Shown: piece by piece, positions 45,813 to 55,183 of the stretch
Numbering within the stretch: the first letter of the stretch is position 1
How the letters are laid out: each line of letters begins with the position of its first letter
Source of the DNA: Bacillus cereus group sp. RP43
Lineage (GTDB): Bacteria > Bacillota > Bacilli > Bacillales > Bacillaceae_G
NCBI RefSeq assembly: GCF_040459645.1
Contig: NZ_JARVHQ010000001.1
Span: 310,001 to 374,000 of the forward strand
Length of the DNA stretch: 64,000 nucleotides
Direction of reading: 5' to 3'
Program-made: the position numbers and the translations under genes
The notes under the pieces: model-generated
Told to the model about the DNA's origin: nothing
The model's database searches: none
Seen by the model: the letters and a program-made list of their open reading frames with translations, nothing else

Positions 45813-46619
45813 ATGGAATGGCGTAATATATATCGTGGATTTTGTATGGGCGTTAGTGATTTAATTCCTGGTGTGAGCGGCGGAACAATCGCTGTTGTGT
45901 TAGGGATTTATGAACAATTGCTCGCAGCAATTAGCGGATTCTTTAGTCGTGAATGGAAAAAACATTTAGCGTTTTTAATCCCACTTGCAGCTGGTGTAGC
46001 CGCAGCTTTTCTAACGTTAAGTCACGTTATTAAATATTTATTAGCAAATCATTATGAACCGACTCAATTTTTCTTCCTCGGTTTAATTATTAGTATATTA
46101 CCGATGTTAATGAGAGAAGCTGATGCAAAGGCAACGTTTAAAGGTAGTCATATTGTCTTGTTAATAATTGCAGCAATTCTTGTTGCAATAACAGCATTCT
46201 TTAAACCAGATAAGGCAGCGGATCCAATTACGACGTTAACAATTTTAAATGCAATTGGTTTATTTTTCGCAGGATGGATGGCTAGTATGGCTATGCTTCT
46301 TCCTGGAATTAGTGGATCGTTTATTTTATTAATTATTGGTGTGTATCCAACAGCAATTAACGCTTTAACTACACTCAATTTACCGTTAATCGTGGTTATC
46401 GGTGCCGGTGTGATGGCCGGATTTGTTGTAAGTAGTAAAGGAATTAGTTATTTGTTAGATCGGTATAAAAGTATGACATTTGCGGCAATTATTGGGCTCG
46501 TTATCGGGTCGATTGTCATTGTGTTCCCTGGCATTCCGACTGGTGGCATTTCAATTGTAAGTTCAATTATTACTTTTATTTTAGGATTTGCGATTGTTAC
46601 TTATTTCGGTAAGAAATAA
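45813..46619 (+). CDS. DUF368 family membrane protein (candidate undecaprenyl-phosphate translocase)
   Basis: 268 aa, about eight helices. Opens MEWRNIYRGFCMGVSDLIPGVSGGTIA and repeats the motif near the middle (ASMAMLLPGISGSFILLIIG): the paired PGxSGG/PGISGS loops define the family. Some DUF368 proteins (PopT) were shown to recycle undecaprenyl phosphate across the membrane; assignment to that role here is by family. Weak GAGGA ribosome site. Confidence 0.85.
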   Translation: MEWRNIYRGFCMGVSDLIPGVSGGTIAVVLGIYEQLLAAISGFFSREWKKHLAFLIPLAAGVAAAFLTLSHVIKYLLANHYEPTQFFFLGLIISILPMLMREADAKATFKGSHIVLLIIAAILVAITAFFKPDKAADPITTLTILNAIGLFFAGWMASMAMLLPGISGSFILLIIGVYPTAINALTTLNLPLIVVIGAGVMAGFVVSSKGISYLLDRYKSMTFAAIIGLVIGSIVIVFPGIPTGGISIVSSIITFILGFAIVTYFGKK

Positions 46620-46626
46620 GTGTTTT

Positions 46627-46664
46627 AATCCCCTTAACGATAAAAATCGTTAAGGGGATTTTTA
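46627..46664 (+). terminator. Rho-independent terminator
   Basis: Fourteen-base perfect arms AATCCCCTTAACGA/TCGTTAAGGGGATT, 6-base loop, TTTT. Confidence 0.93.
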
Positions 46665-46834
46665 TGTACTGTTCATGGGAAGTAAGGTATTTTGATTGCT
46701 TGTTATAGAAAGATTTTTTACAATTGCTTAGCAAAAGGGGACTGGCACCTTCGTTGTAGCAAACTGTTTTTGATAGTATAATGAAATGAGTATGCAGTGA
46801 AAAATTTTGCTGCAAGTAGCTGAGGTGAAGAAAC

Positions 46835-47293
46835 ATGCAAAGAGTGACAAACTGTGTGTTAATTAGAGATAATGAAGTACTCTTACTCCAAAAACCTCGC
46901 CGAAATTGGTGGGTTGCACCGGGCGGGAAAATGGAGCGTGGTGAGACAGTAAGAGATACCGTTGTTCGCGAGTATCGTGAAGAAACAGGTATTTATTTAA
47001 AGAATCCAGCATTAAAAGGGGTCTTCACTTTTGTCATCCAAGAAGGTGATAAAGTTGTTTCTGAATGGATGATGTTCTCCTTTTTAGCAACAGATTTTGC
47101 AGGAGAAAACAAATTAGAGAGCGAAGAAGGCATCATTGGTTGGCATACATTTGATAAAATTGATGACTTAGCAATGGCACCAGGAGATTATCACATTATT
47201 GATTATTTAATTAAAGGGAATGGTATAATCTACGGTACATTTGTATATACCCCAGATTTTGAGTTGCTTTCATATCGATTAGATCCGAGTTAA
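46835..47293 (+). CDS. yvcI: Nudix hydrolase (YvcI/MutT family)
   Basis: 152 aa. Complete Nudix box [24 protein letters not shown] with catalytic glutamates. Family hydrolyses nucleoside diphosphates linked to other groups; substrate not defined, though an 8-oxo-dGTPase label is often used. GAGGTGA before ATG. First gene of the conserved yvcI-rapZ-yvcK-whiA-crh group. Confidence 0.9.
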   Translation: MQRVTNCVLIRDNEVLLLQKPRRNWWVAPGGKMERGETVRDTVVREYREETGIYLKNPALKGVFTFVIQEGDKVVSEWMMFSFLATDFAGENKLESEEGIIGWHTFDKIDDLAMAPGDYHIIDYLIKGNGIIYGTFVYTPDFELLSYRLDPS

Positions 47294-47313
47294 ACCTGCA
47301 AGGAGAGGATACG

Positions 47314-48195
47314 ATGACAGAGAATAATGATATAAAAATGGTAATTATTACAGGGATGTCTGGAGCTGGAAAAACGGTAGCGTTACAAAGTTTTGAAGAT
47401 TTAGGATATTTTTGTGTAGATAATTTACCACCGATGTTATTGCCGAAGTTTATTGAACTTATGGCAGATTCAAAAGGTAAAATGAATAAAGTAGCACTCG
47501 GTATTGATTTACGTGGCCGAGAGTTTTTTGAATATTTATGGGGAGCACTTGATGATTTATCAGAACGTACATGGATTATTCCTCATATTTTATTTTTAGA
47601 TGCGAAAGATAGCACACTTGTAACTCGTTATAAAGAAACAAGACGTTCGCATCCACTTGCGCCAACTGGTTTGCCGTTAAAGGGAATCGAAGCTGAGCGT
47701 GGTCTATTAACCGATATGAAGGCGCGAGCGAATATCGTACTTGATACATCTGATTTGAAACCGAAAGAATTACGAGAGAAAATTGTTCACTTGTTCTCAA
47801 CAGAAACTGAGCAAGCATTCCGTGTAAATGTTATGTCATTTGGATTTAAGTACGGAATCCCAATTGATGCTGATTTAGTATTTGATGTTCGTTTTTTACC
47901 AAATCCATATTATATTCCACATATGAAGCCATTAACAGGACTGGATGAAGAAGTTTCGTCGTATGTGTTGAAATTTAATGAAACACATAAGTTTTTAGAG
48001 AAATTGACGGATCTTATCACTTTCATGCTGCCTCATTATAAAAGAGAAGGTAAGAGTCAACTTGTAATTGCGATTGGATGTACAGGTGGGCAACATCGTT
48101 CTGTTACGCTTACAGAGTACCTTGGGAAACATTTGAAACCAGAGTATAGCGTTCATGTATCTCATCGTGATGTGGAGAAGAGAAAGGGCCATTAA
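47314..48195 (+). CDS. rapZ: RapZ/YvcJ nucleotide-binding protein
   Basis: 293 aa P-loop protein: Walker [13 protein letters not shown], then [10 protein letters not shown] and the C-terminal [18 protein letters not shown], all hallmarks. E. coli RapZ is an RNase E adaptor for GlmZ RNA; in Bacillus YvcJ binds and hydrolyses nucleotides and affects competence, with RNA role unclear. AAGGAGAGG ribosome site; yvcK follows after three bases. Confidence 0.95.
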   Translation: MTENNDIKMVIITGMSGAGKTVALQSFEDLGYFCVDNLPPMLLPKFIELMADSKGKMNKVALGIDLRGREFFEYLWGALDDLSERTWIIPHILFLDAKDSTLVTRYKETRRSHPLAPTGLPLKGIEAERGLLTDMKARANIVLDTSDLKPKELREKIVHLFSTETEQAFRVNVMSFGFKYGIPIDADLVFDVRFLPNPYYIPHMKPLTGLDEEVSSYVLKFNETHKFLEKLTDLITFMLPHYKREGKSQLVIAIGCTGGQHRSVTLTEYLGKHLKPEYSVHVSHRDVEKRKGH

Positions 48196-48198
48196 GGG

Positions 48199-49152
48199 AT
48201 GAAAAAAGAGAGAAAACCTAAAATTGTTATCATGGGAGGTGGAACTGGACTTTCTGTTTTATTAAGAGGATTAAAACAATATCCTGTTGATATTACAGCA
48301 GTTGTAACAGTAGCCGACGATGGAGGCAGTTCAGGTAGACTGCGTGATGAGCTAGAAATTCCACCTCCAGGTGATATTCGTAACGTACTTGTTGCGTTAT
48401 CGGATGTAGAACCATTAGTGGAAGCTTTATTTCAGCACCGTTTTACCACTGGAGACGGACTGAAAGGGCATGCGTTAGGAAATTTACTATTGGCAGGTAT
48501 GACTTCGATTACAGGAGACTTTTACCACGCGATTACAGAAACGAGTAAAGTATTAAATGTCAGAGGACGTGTATTGCCAGCAGCGAATCAAAGTGCGGTA
48601 CTTCATGCAGAATTAGAAGATGGAGAAATTGTAACAGGTGAATCGAAGATTCCTTATTTTGGGAAGAAGATTAATCGTGTCTTTTTAACTCCAGAAGATG
48701 TAGAACCGTTATGTGAAACGTTGACGGAAATTAAACGGGCTGATTTGCTTGTTTTCGGTCCAGGAAGTCTGTACACAAGTATATTACCGAATTTAGTTGT
48801 TAACAAAATTGGAGACGCTGTTCTTGCTGCAAAAGCGAAGAAGGTATATGTATGTAATGTTATGACGCAAGCGGGCGAAACGAAGGGTTATACTGCTTTT
48901 GATCATGTGCAGGCGTTACATGATCATTTAGGTAAACCATTTATCGACACTGCAATTGTAAATAATCGTGATATTCCTCGTGAATTACGTAATTTATATG
49001 AGGAAGAAATGTCGGAACCAGTTGTACTGGATACAGATCGTTTTGCTGAACATAATATCGAAATCATTCAAGAGCGATTAGCGAAATATGATGATCGTGT
49101 TGTAAGACATGATACATTAAAGTTAGCTTCTATTTTATATTCATTGTTATAA
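48199..49152 (+). CDS. yvcK: YvcK/GlmR gluconeogenesis factor
   Basis: 317 aa, CofD-like Rossmann protein that binds UDP-GlcNAc and in B. subtilis stimulates GlmS, linking carbon source to wall synthesis; also called MgfK/GlmR. Motifs: IVIMGGGTGLSVLLRGL, TVADDGGSSGRLRDE, PPPGDIRNVLVAL and FGPGSLYTSILPNL. It joins the theme of carbon-status control with HprK and Crh. Confidence 0.95.
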   Translation: MKKERKPKIVIMGGGTGLSVLLRGLKQYPVDITAVVTVADDGGSSGRLRDELEIPPPGDIRNVLVALSDVEPLVEALFQHRFTTGDGLKGHALGNLLLAGMTSITGDFYHAITETSKVLNVRGRVLPAANQSAVLHAELEDGEIVTGESKIPYFGKKINRVFLTPEDVEPLCETLTEIKRADLLVFGPGSLYTSILPNLVVNKIGDAVLAAKAKKVYVCNVMTQAGETKGYTAFDHVQALHDHLGKPFIDTAIVNNRDIPRELRNLYEEEMSEPVVLDTDRFAEHNIEIIQERLAKYDDRVVRHDTLKLASILYSLL

Positions 49153-49240
49153 ATGTGCGTTGCCTCGTTTGAGGTAACGCTCCTCATTCATATAGGACAA
49201 GATTTTTGTTCCAAAGTAATAGTATAAGGAGGTGTTGACT

Positions 49241-50191
49241 GTGTCATTTGCATCAGAAACAAAGAAAGAGTTGACCAACCTTGAAATGAAGGAATGCTGT
49301 GAGAAATCAGAATTATCGGCGTTGCTTCGAATGAACGGATCGCTTTCTTTTTCAAACCGTCGCCTATCTATCGATATTCAAACGGAAAATGCAGCAATTG
49401 CAAGAAGGATTTATACGCTTTTGAAAAAGGGATATGATGTGACGGTAGAATTACTTGTTCGTAAAAAAATGCGATTGAAGAAAAATAATGTATATATTGT
49501 GCGGCTTGTTGAGAAGTCTCGCGAAATATTAGCAGATCTTCACATTGTTCGAGATGACTTTTCGTTTATTCGAAATATATCGCAGGAATTAATCGAGAAG
49601 AAATGTTGTAAACGATCGTATTTACGCGGTGCATTTTTAGCAGGTGGTTCAGTAAATAACCCAGAAACATCATCTTATCATTTAGAGATCTTTTCGTTAT
49701 ATAAGGAACATAATGATTCTATATGTGAACTGATGAACGGATTTGATTTAAATAGTAAGACGTTGGAAAGAAGAAAAGGGTACATTACGTATTTGAAAGA
49801 AGCTGAGAAAATTACAGAGTTTTTAAATATTATAGGTGCTCATAATGCACTTTTAAGATTTGAAGATATTCGAATTGTTCGCGATATGCGTAATTCAGTA
49901 AATCGTTTAGTTAACTGCGAAACAGCTAATTTAAACAAAACAATTGGTGCAGCGCTAAGGCAAATTGAGAACATCCGCTATATTGATGAGACGGTTGGGC
50001 TTGATATTTTGCCAGATAAATTAAGAGAAATTGCACAGTTACGAAGAGATTATCAAGATGTAACATTGAAAGAGTTAGGTGAGATGGTATCCGGGGGGAA
50101 AATTAGTAAATCGGGTATTAATCATCGTTTGCGTAAAATCGATGAAATCGCAGAGAAATTACGCGCGGGGGAAACAGTAGCAAAAAAATAA
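49241..50191 (+). CDS. whiA: WhiA DNA-binding protein
   Basis: 316 aa: N-terminal LAGLIDADG-homing-endonuclease-like domain without catalytic residues ([19 protein letters not shown]) and C-terminal HTH ([25 protein letters not shown]). In Bacillus WhiA binds the chromosome and affects division and membrane composition. GTG at 49241 follows AAGGAGGTG and gives the family start [11 protein letters not shown]. Confidence 0.95.
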   Translation: MSFASETKKELTNLEMKECCEKSELSALLRMNGSLSFSNRRLSIDIQTENAAIARRIYTLLKKGYDVTVELLVRKKMRLKKNNVYIVRLVEKSREILADLHIVRDDFSFIRNISQELIEKKCCKRSYLRGAFLAGGSVNNPETSSYHLEIFSLYKEHNDSICELMNGFDLNSKTLERRKGYITYLKEAEKITEFLNIIGAHNALLRFEDIRIVRDMRNSVNRLVNCETANLNKTIGAALRQIENIRYIDETVGLDILPDKLREIAQLRRDYQDVTLKELGEMVSGGKISKSGINHRLRKIDEIAEKLRAGETVAKK

Positions 50192-50214
50192 GAGGTTAAA
50201 GGGGAAATGGAGCT

Positions 50215-50463
50215 GTGGTTCAAAAATTGGTTAAAGTTGCATTAAAAAACGGCTTACAAGCACGTCCGGCTGCGTTGTTTGTACAAGAGGCAAATCGCTT
50301 TCATTCTGATATTTTCATTGAGAAAGATGGAAAGACAGTTAATGCAAAGAGCATAATGGGGATTATGAGCTTAGCAATCGGAACTGGTAGCATGATTACA
50401 ATCACAACAGAAGGTTCAGATGCAGAAGAGGCTTTGGAAGCATTAGCTGCATATGTACAATAA
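50215..50463 (+). CDS. crh: Crh, HPr-like catabolite repression protein
   Basis: 82 aa. HPr fold with Ser46 region NAKSIMGIMSLAI present, but residue 15 is Gln (LQARPAAL) in place of the His that HPr uses for sugar phosphorylation, so it cannot act in PTS transport. HprK phosphorylates Ser46, and Crh-Ser-P is a CcpA co-repressor. GTG start. Last gene of its cluster. Confidence 0.95.
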   Translation: MVQKLVKVALKNGLQARPAALFVQEANRFHSDIFIEKDGKTVNAKSIMGIMSLAIGTGSMITITTEGSDAEEALEALAAYVQ

Positions 50464-50466
50464 AAG

Positions 50467-50495
50467 GCTATCGCGAATGTGCGATAGCTTTTTTT
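50467..50495 (+). terminator. Rho-independent terminator after crh
   Basis: GCTATCGC/GCGATAGC stem, 6-base loop, T-run. Confidence 0.9.
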
Positions 50496-50507
50496 ATTTT
50501 GTTACTT

Positions 50508-50625
50508 GCGGGTAATCGGGTAGTTAGGTGGGGTATGTAGGGGGCTCGTGCTTGTCGGGAATTGTCGGTAAGTCGATATGTTTAGATGGATACTGGTTGG
50601 GGTATGCAGGGGGGATACATGATAA
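50508..50625 (+). other. G-rich strand-asymmetric intergenic stretch
   Basis: G-runs GGG, GGG, GGGG, GGGGG within 50509-50545 separated by short loops, then a second G-rich block near 50597-50615. TGGGGTATG(C/T)AGGGGG occurs twice. No reading frame of note. G-quadruplex formation is possible. On the clpP transcript side the strand is C-rich. Confidence 0.5.
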
Positions 50626-50630
50626 TAAAA

Positions 50631-50653
50631 AAGCGCCCTGTAATAGGGCGCTT
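50631..50653 (-). terminator. Rho-independent terminator of clpP
   Basis: AAGCGCCCT/AGGGCGCTT stem with a 5-base loop; on the minus strand it ends in U's. It lies about 140 bases past the clpP stop. Confidence 0.82.
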
Positions 50654-50787
50654 CCGCTTTTAGTTACATCCAGCTCCAGCGGCTAGAATCTCCGGTCGTT
50701 TCGCCCCTTCATTCGAGGCAAAAAGCGCCTCGGAATCAGGGGTTCCAACTTCCTCCTGTTCTGAACGAGCCACTTCTGCTTTTAATT
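50631..50787 (-). repeat. Structured dispersed-repeat-like element forming the clpP 3' end
   Basis: Contains a nested hairpin (CCCCT...CGAGGC/GCCTCG...AGGGG, 50705-50742) and ends, in clpP direction, with the terminator hairpin at 50631-50653. Near-direct repeats CTTCCGCTTTTA and CTTCTGCTTTTA mark its edges on the plus strand. The CCAGCTCCAGCGGCTAG and CGAGGC-AAAAAGC-GCCTCG pattern resembles intergenic elements I recall from many Bacillaceae. Not verified by search. Confidence 0.55.
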
Positions 50788-50789
50788 AA

Positions 50790-51371
50790 TTAACGATTTG
50801 TAAAGATCTTATCGATTAAACCGTATTCTAGAGCTCTTTCTGCTGTCATGAAGTTGTCACGGTCTGTGTCGCGTTGTAGAACTTCAAGTGGTTGACCTGT
50901 GCGGTCAGCAAGAATTTGGTTTAATTTTTCACGTAAGAATAGGATGCGTTTTGCAGCGATTTCGATTTCAGTCGCTTGACCTTGTGCCCCGCCAAGTGGT
51001 TGGTGAATCATTACTTCACTGTTAGGAAGAGCGAAACGTTTTCCTTTTTCACCTGCTGCAAGTAAGAATGCACCCATAGATGCAGCCATACCGATACAGA
51101 TTGTTGATACTTGTGGCTTAATAAACTGCATTGTATCGTAAATTGCCATACCAGCTGTGATAGAACCACCAGGGCTGTTGATATAGATGTGAATATCTTT
51201 TTCTGGATCTTGAGATTCCAAGAATAAAAGCTGGGAAACGATTGAGTTTGCTACGTTGTCATCAATTGCGCTACCAAGCATAATGATGCGGTCCTTTAAT
51301 AGTCGAGAGTAAATATCGTAAGCGCGTTCTCCACGATTTGTTTGTTCAATTACTGTAGGAATTAAATTCAT
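50790..51371 (-). CDS. clpP: ClpP, ATP-dependent Clp protease proteolytic subunit
   Basis: 193 aa serine protease forming the double-heptamer chamber used with ClpX or ClpC. Catalytic triad Ser98 ([10 protein letters not shown]), His123 (MIHQPLGG) and Asp172 ([14 protein letters not shown]). AAAGGAGG ribosome site. A CtsR operator covers the -35. Confidence 0.98.
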   Translation of the reverse strand: MNLIPTVIEQTNRGERAYDIYSRLLKDRIIMLGSAIDDNVANSIVSQLLFLESQDPEKDIHIYINSPGGSITAGMAIYDTMQFIKPQVSTICIGMAASMGAFLLAAGEKGKRFALPNSEVMIHQPLGGAQGQATEIEIAAKRILFLREKLNQILADRTGQPLEVLQRDTDRDNFMTAERALEYGLIDKIFTNR

Positions 51372-51405
51372 CTGTTATTTCCTCCTTTTAAAGCTTTCTT
51401 AGTTT

Positions 51406-51435
51406 ATAATACAATTATGGTCAATGAAGGTCAAA
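51406..51435 (-). promoter_or_regulatory. clpP promoter with CtsR operator
   Basis: Promoter TTGACC-N17-TATTAT. On the plus strand GGTCAAT-GAA-GGTCAAA (51419-51435) is a direct heptamer repeat with 3-base spacing, the CtsR heat-shock repressor site. Confidence 0.85.
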
Positions 51436-51571
51436 CGAAACTACTTTAAATCAAAAAAATATGTAGTTGTAACATGATTTATTCGCTATGTTTTTAAAAT
51501 TCCCTGCTTATGTATCTTCAACATCATAACCGAATTACATAAATTTAAACGTGATTAAAGGTGTAGAAAAG

Positions 51572-51606
51572 GCAAAAGAACGCCTTTTTACTGAAGCGTT
51601 CTTTCG
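51572..51606 (-). terminator. Terminator of the spoVA2-type cluster
   Basis: AAAGAACGC/GCGTTCTTT stem followed on the minus strand by TTTGCCTTTT. Confidence 0.65.
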
Positions 51607-51610
51607 GTAT

Positions 51611-52480
51611 TTATTCTTTTAAAAGATAGGTTACTTTATTTAAAATTGTTTCGACTTGTTTCGCGTTTTTATTATACATTTCACTTGCTGATTTCGATTT
51701 TGTTTCTAAAGAAAATAGTTCAAGATCAGCATGGCATTTTTTTAAAGATGCCAATAGTAAAGGTTTGTTTTGAGGAGAAGGCATTTGGAGTTTATCATTA
51801 TAAATGTCGATAGTAAGTTGTCCGTATGAATCAACTTGACCGAGAAACACATTTTCAATGACAACACCGAGTTTTTCTAATTCAGAATGTAACCAAGCGC
51901 GGTTATGCCCGCTAGCTGAAAGAGGTTCATCTAGTACATTTCCATCCATAATAACAGTTTGCGGTTCTTTTTCATTTGGTACTTTTAAGCTAATGTCTTT
52001 TGCTGTGAGTGGTTGGCGATCTTTCTTCAATAATACATTTAATTCTCCGCTCGGTTCCAATACAGCAAATTCAACATCAGCTACGCTGAAAGCATTTTTT
52101 CCTCTGAGAAGCTCAAGCAATTCATCACTTGTATACTTTTCTTTCTTTAAGTTATCTTCGAGTATTTTTCCATCTTTTATTAATACGGTAGATTTCCCTT
52201 CAAAGAAGTCCCGAGCTGTTTTGTTCTTTAAGGAGAGGATTCCTGTGAAAAAAGGTACCACAGCGAAAATGAGTATTGCAAAGACGCCGTGGAAAAATTT
52301 TGAATCGAGCCCTGTAGATACTTGGGCAGCGATGTCACCGATTGTCATTCCGGCTATGTATTCAAAAAAGGAGAGCTGAGAGATTTGTCTTTTCCCTAAC
52401 CATTTCGTAATAGCGAATAAAATGATTAATATGAATACAGAGCGAAGAATAACGAGTGTCCATTCGGGCAGGTGAGACAT
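51611..52480 (-). CDS. DUF421/YetF-like membrane protein of the spoVA2 cluster
   Basis: 289 aa. Three N-terminal helices (WTLVILRSVFILIILFAI, then QLSFFEYIAGMTIGDIA, GVFAILIFAVVPFF), then two cytoplasmic or luminal beta-rich repeats of DUF421 type (KSTVLIKDGKILEDNLKK, PQTVIMDGNVLDEPL). YetF-type proteins occur in spore inner membrane and in spoVA2mob operons. GGAGG fits ATG at 52480 better than the ATG six bases upstream. Confidence 0.87.
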   Translation of the reverse strand: MSHLPEWTLVILRSVFILIILFAITKWLGKRQISQLSFFEYIAGMTIGDIAAQVSTGLDSKFFHGVFAILIFAVVPFFTGILSLKNKTARDFFEGKSTVLIKDGKILEDNLKKEKYTSDELLELLRGKNAFSVADVEFAVLEPSGELNVLLKKDRQPLTAKDISLKVPNEKEPQTVIMDGNVLDEPLSASGHNRAWLHSELEKLGVVIENVFLGQVDSYGQLTIDIYNDKLQMPSPQNKPLLLASLKKCHADLELFSLETKSKSASEMYNKNAKQVETILNKVTYLLKE

Positions 52481-52500
52481 AGTCATTTCCTCCAGTCTAC

Positions 52501-52707
52501 TTAAAACCCTTTATATTGAGGTTCTTCACGTTCTAATACTGAAATTCTATCCTTTAAATCAGCGATGACGCTGTCCATTTCTAACATACATTCATGAAAT
52601 ACGCGTTTTGATTCTTCGTCTTGTGAATTTAATGAAAGGGAGCTTAAACTTGCTTGAGCCCCTCTTACACTGGCAAGACAAGTTTTTACGCTAGCGATAA
52701 CAGTCAT
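52501..52707 (-). CDS. DUF1657 protein
   Basis: 68 aa, starts MTVIASVKTCLASVRGAQASL and ends EEPQYKGF. Predicted mostly helical. It is the same length as, and similar to, the DUF1657 protein at the head of the cluster (shared MTVI, AQASL and EEPQY). The family is found with spoVA2 operons in spore formers; molecular function unknown. Confidence 0.85.
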   Translation of the reverse strand: MTVIASVKTCLASVRGAQASLSSLSLNSQDEESKRVFHECMLEMDSVIADLKDRISVLEREEPQYKGF

Positions 52708-52718
52708 GCAAACACCTC

Positions 52719-53069
52719 TTATCCTTTCGGTTTAAATAGTAATGCTCCAATGAAGCCGAAAATAATCGCTGCTGATACACCTGCGCTCGTTACTTTAAAC
52801 ATACCAGTAATTACGCCGACGATTCCATGTTTTGCAGCTTCTTCCATTGCACCGTGAACGAGGGCGTTTCCGAAACTTGTAATAGGTACAGTTGCCCCAG
52901 CTCCGGCGAAATCAATTAATGGTTCATACAAATTGAATCCGTCTAATATAGCTCCAGCAACAACGAGTGTTGCCATTGTATGAGCTGGTGTTAGTTTGCC
53001 GACATCAAACATAAGTTGTCCGATTACACATATAAGTCCACCGATGACGAAAGCCCAGAAAAAAATCAT
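52719..53069 (-). CDS. spoVAE: SpoVAE (SpoVAEb-type) membrane protein
   Basis: 116 aa, about four helices: [37 protein letters not shown], and [20 protein letters not shown] (loop) before [19 protein letters not shown]. Part of the inner-membrane channel that takes up and releases dipicolinic acid in spores. Overlaps spoVAD by four bases (ATGA). Confidence 0.93.
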   Translation of the reverse strand: MIFFWAFVIGGLICVIGQLMFDVGKLTPAHTMATLVVAGAILDGFNLYEPLIDFAGAGATVPITSFGNALVHGAMEEAAKHGIVGVITGMFKVTSAGVSAAIIFGFIGALLFKPKG

Positions 53070-54082
53070 TGCGTTGCACCTCCAAATTCAATCGAAACGG
53101 CGTGGGCGATACACGGAATCGTTTCTTCTTGTTGGAATGTAAGTGGAGATAGTAAAGCGCCTGTCGCAACGACAAGTATTGTTTTGAATTCTCCTCTTTT
53201 CATTCGGTTCAATAAGTGACCGTATACGACCGTTGCTGAACAGCCTGGACCACTTCCGCCGGCTATTACAGGTTGACCTTCTCTATAAATGATGATTCCG
53301 CAATCTTGAAATTGCTCGCTCTTTACCTTTGTTCCATGTTTATGTAGTAGGTCGTAAGCAATTTCGCGACCGACATGTCCAAGATCACCTGTTACGATTA
53401 AGTCGTAATAAGAAGCGTCAATTTGTCGTTCGCGTAAATGGGCTTCAATCGTATCGACAGCAGCTGGAGCCATCGCGCCTCCCATATTAAACGGATCTGT
53501 TAAACCCATATCAACAACTCGCCCAATTGTGGCGGAAGTAACTCTTGGACCATTTCCTGTATCACTTAAAATCGCTGCACCTGCACCGGTCACTGTCCAT
53601 TGTGCAGTAGGGGGCTTTTGTCCACCATATTCAGTTGGATAACGGAATTGTTTTTCCACGGCAGTGTTATGGCTTGATGCTCCAGTTAATAAATATTTTG
53701 CGCCTTTTGCATTTACAATACTTGCGCCGAGCGCTAATCCTTCCATAGAAGTAGAGCAAGCTCCAAATAATCCAAGGTAAGGTGTTCCGAGTGTACGACA
53801 TGCAAAACTCGTTGGGGTTATTTGATTAATTAAATCTCCGGCGAGTACGAATTGAATATCGTCTTTCCGAAGTTTTGCTTTCTCTGTAGCACGGCTGCAA
53901 GCTTCTTCAAATAAAATCTTGTGAGCCTTTTCGTAAGAATCTTGTCCAAGCCATAAATCTTCATGGAGGGTGTCGAAGTCTTCAGGGATATTACCTTTCG
54001 CTTCAAATGGTCCACCGACTACCCCGGTTGAGATAATGACTGGTTTGTTTTCAAATACCCATGTTCGGTGTCCTTGTAACAT
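53066..54082 (-). CDS. spoVAD: SpoVAD, thiolase-fold spore protein
   Basis: 338 aa with a thiolase-like fold: [21 protein letters not shown], the [11 protein letters not shown] region and [17 protein letters not shown]. subtilis SpoVAD binds dipicolinic acid. It abuts spoVAC (start one base after its stop). Lower-level divergence from the canonical spoVA operon copy is expected for the second paralogous cluster. Confidence 0.95.
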   Translation of the reverse strand: MLQGHRTWVFENKPVIISTGVVGGPFEAKGNIPEDFDTLHEDLWLGQDSYEKAHKILFEEACSRATEKAKLRKDDIQFVLAGDLINQITPTSFACRTLGTPYLGLFGACSTSMEGLALGASIVNAKGAKYLLTGASSHNTAVEKQFRYPTEYGGQKPPTAQWTVTGAGAAILSDTGNGPRVTSATIGRVVDMGLTDPFNMGGAMAPAAVDTIEAHLRERQIDASYYDLIVTGDLGHVGREIAYDLLHKHGTKVKSEQFQDCGIIIYREGQPVIAGGSGPGCSATVVYGHLLNRMKRGEFKTILVVATGALLSPLTFQQEETIPCIAHAVSIEFGGATQ

Positions 54083-54559
54083 TTATAGCCCTCCCCATTG
54101 AACGAGAATCGTTTTAATAAGTGCGATGACGAAAGCGGAAAATACACCAAACAAAATAACAGACCCAGCCAATTTAAACATGTTCCCGCCAACACCAAGG
54201 ACGAACCCTTCCGTTCGGTGTTCAATACATGCAGCAATAACAGAGTTTCCAAATCCAGTAACAGGTACAGCTGTGCCTGCCCCGGCAAATTGTCCAAAGC
54301 GATCGTATATACCGAATCCAGTTAGTAACATGGAAATGAAAATTAGAGTTGCTACTGTCGGATTCCCTGCTGAGCGCTCAGTGAAATCAAAATACGTGAT
54401 GTAAAAAGTAGAAATAAGTTGTCCGATGAAGCAAATGAAACCACCAACGAAAAAAGCTTTTATACAATTTTTTAAGACAGGACGCTTCGGTTCTCGTTCT
54501 TGCTCGAATTTTTTATATTCCTGTTGTACCGGTGTTAAGTTTTTATCTTTACTGGACAT
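54083..54559 (-). CDS. spoVAC: SpoVAC membrane protein
   Basis: 158 aa. Cytoplasmic N-terminus (TPVQQEYKKFEQEREPKRPV), then about four helices (KAFFVGGFICFIGQLIS, PTVATLIFISMLLTGFG, and others) with FAGAGTAVPVTGFGNSV between. SpoVAC acts as a mechanosensitive DPA channel in B. subtilis. Upstream lies the YhcN-type lipoprotein gene. Confidence 0.94.
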   Translation of the reverse strand: MSSKDKNLTPVQQEYKKFEQEREPKRPVLKNCIKAFFVGGFICFIGQLISTFYITYFDFTERSAGNPTVATLIFISMLLTGFGIYDRFGQFAGAGTAVPVTGFGNSVIAACIEHRTEGFVLGVGGNMFKLAGSVILFGVFSAFVIALIKTILVQWGGL

Positions 54560-54587
54560 TTGAATCCTTCCTTTTCTTTTAGAAAGC

Positions 54588-55076
54588 TTAAATATTAGAT
54601 CCCATTTCTGATTGAATGAGTTTCAATTGTTCTTTAATGCCATCCTTGCTTACTTTCTTGTTCTTAATTTTGTTTTCAAGTTCTTCTAGGAGCATAAAAA
54701 TCTTTTTGTCTGTACTTACATGAATATCGAAAGTAGGGTTTTCATCACTTAATTTCTTTTTTAATTTACTTCGTAAAGGCTTTAAACCAAATCTTTCGTG
54801 ATGTTCAGGTTTGACGGCTATGTAAAGATCTAAATTGGTATTAACTGCGGTAGCTTTTATAATTCCATCTATAGCGAGGGCTTTTTTCTTAGCGTCTTGC
54901 GATATAGATTGATTAAAGGATTCTGTACTCATTTTTGTTAACTTTGGGCCCTTTTTTTCATCTGTTCGCTTAGCTTCTTCTTTCTTTACTTTTTTATCTA
55001 ACGGGCTATTATCGCATCCGGTAAGTGAACCGAATAGAAGAACAAATAACGCGGCTATGAGTCCGAGTTTTCGCAT
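54588..55076 (-). CDS. YhcN/YlaJ-family sporulation lipoprotein
   Basis: 162 aa. Lipoprotein signal MRKLGLIAALFVLLFGSLTGC, then a lysine-rich linker and a YhcN/YlaJ domain (AKKKALAIDGIIKATAVNTN, LDLYIAVKPEHHE). Standard member of spoVA2 operons. ATG at 55076 is preferred; the frame extends to an ATG at 55133 that lies in the loop of a perfect hairpin, an unlikely start. Confidence 0.88.
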   Translation of the reverse strand: MRKLGLIAALFVLLFGSLTGCDNSPLDKKVKKEEAKRTDEKKGPKLTKMSTESFNQSISQDAKKKALAIDGIIKATAVNTNLDLYIAVKPEHHERFGLKPLRSKLKKKLSDENPTFDIHVSTDKKIFMLLEELENKIKNKKVSKDGIKEQLKLIQSEMGSNI

Positions 55077-55113
55077 TATAATCATTCCATTTCTATTGCA
55101 GTATGTAATTTGA

Positions 55114-55148
55114 GAGAAAAAGGATGATTGCATATCATCCTTTTTCTC
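55114..55148. terminator. Perfect hairpin inside the spoVA2-type cluster
   Basis: Fifteen-base arms GAGAAAAAGGATGAT/ATCATCCTTTTTCTC around TGCAT. On the minus strand the 3' arm is U-rich, but there is no long U-run after it. It separates the first DUF1657 gene from the lipoprotein gene and may act as a partial terminator or processing site. Confidence 0.6.
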
Positions 55149-55183
55149 AAATTGTGTACCATTAGATGAAATGGCACTTTTGG

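Noticed and set aside
46731..46760. AAAAGGGGACTGGCACC sequence before the Nudix gene, possible dispersed repeat
   Set aside because: I recall similar strings in this group, but only one copy is in the window and no structure is visible.
54098..54404. Plus-strand frames of 75 and 92 codons
   Set aside because: Antisense shadows of spoVAC with no ribosome site and unlikely composition.
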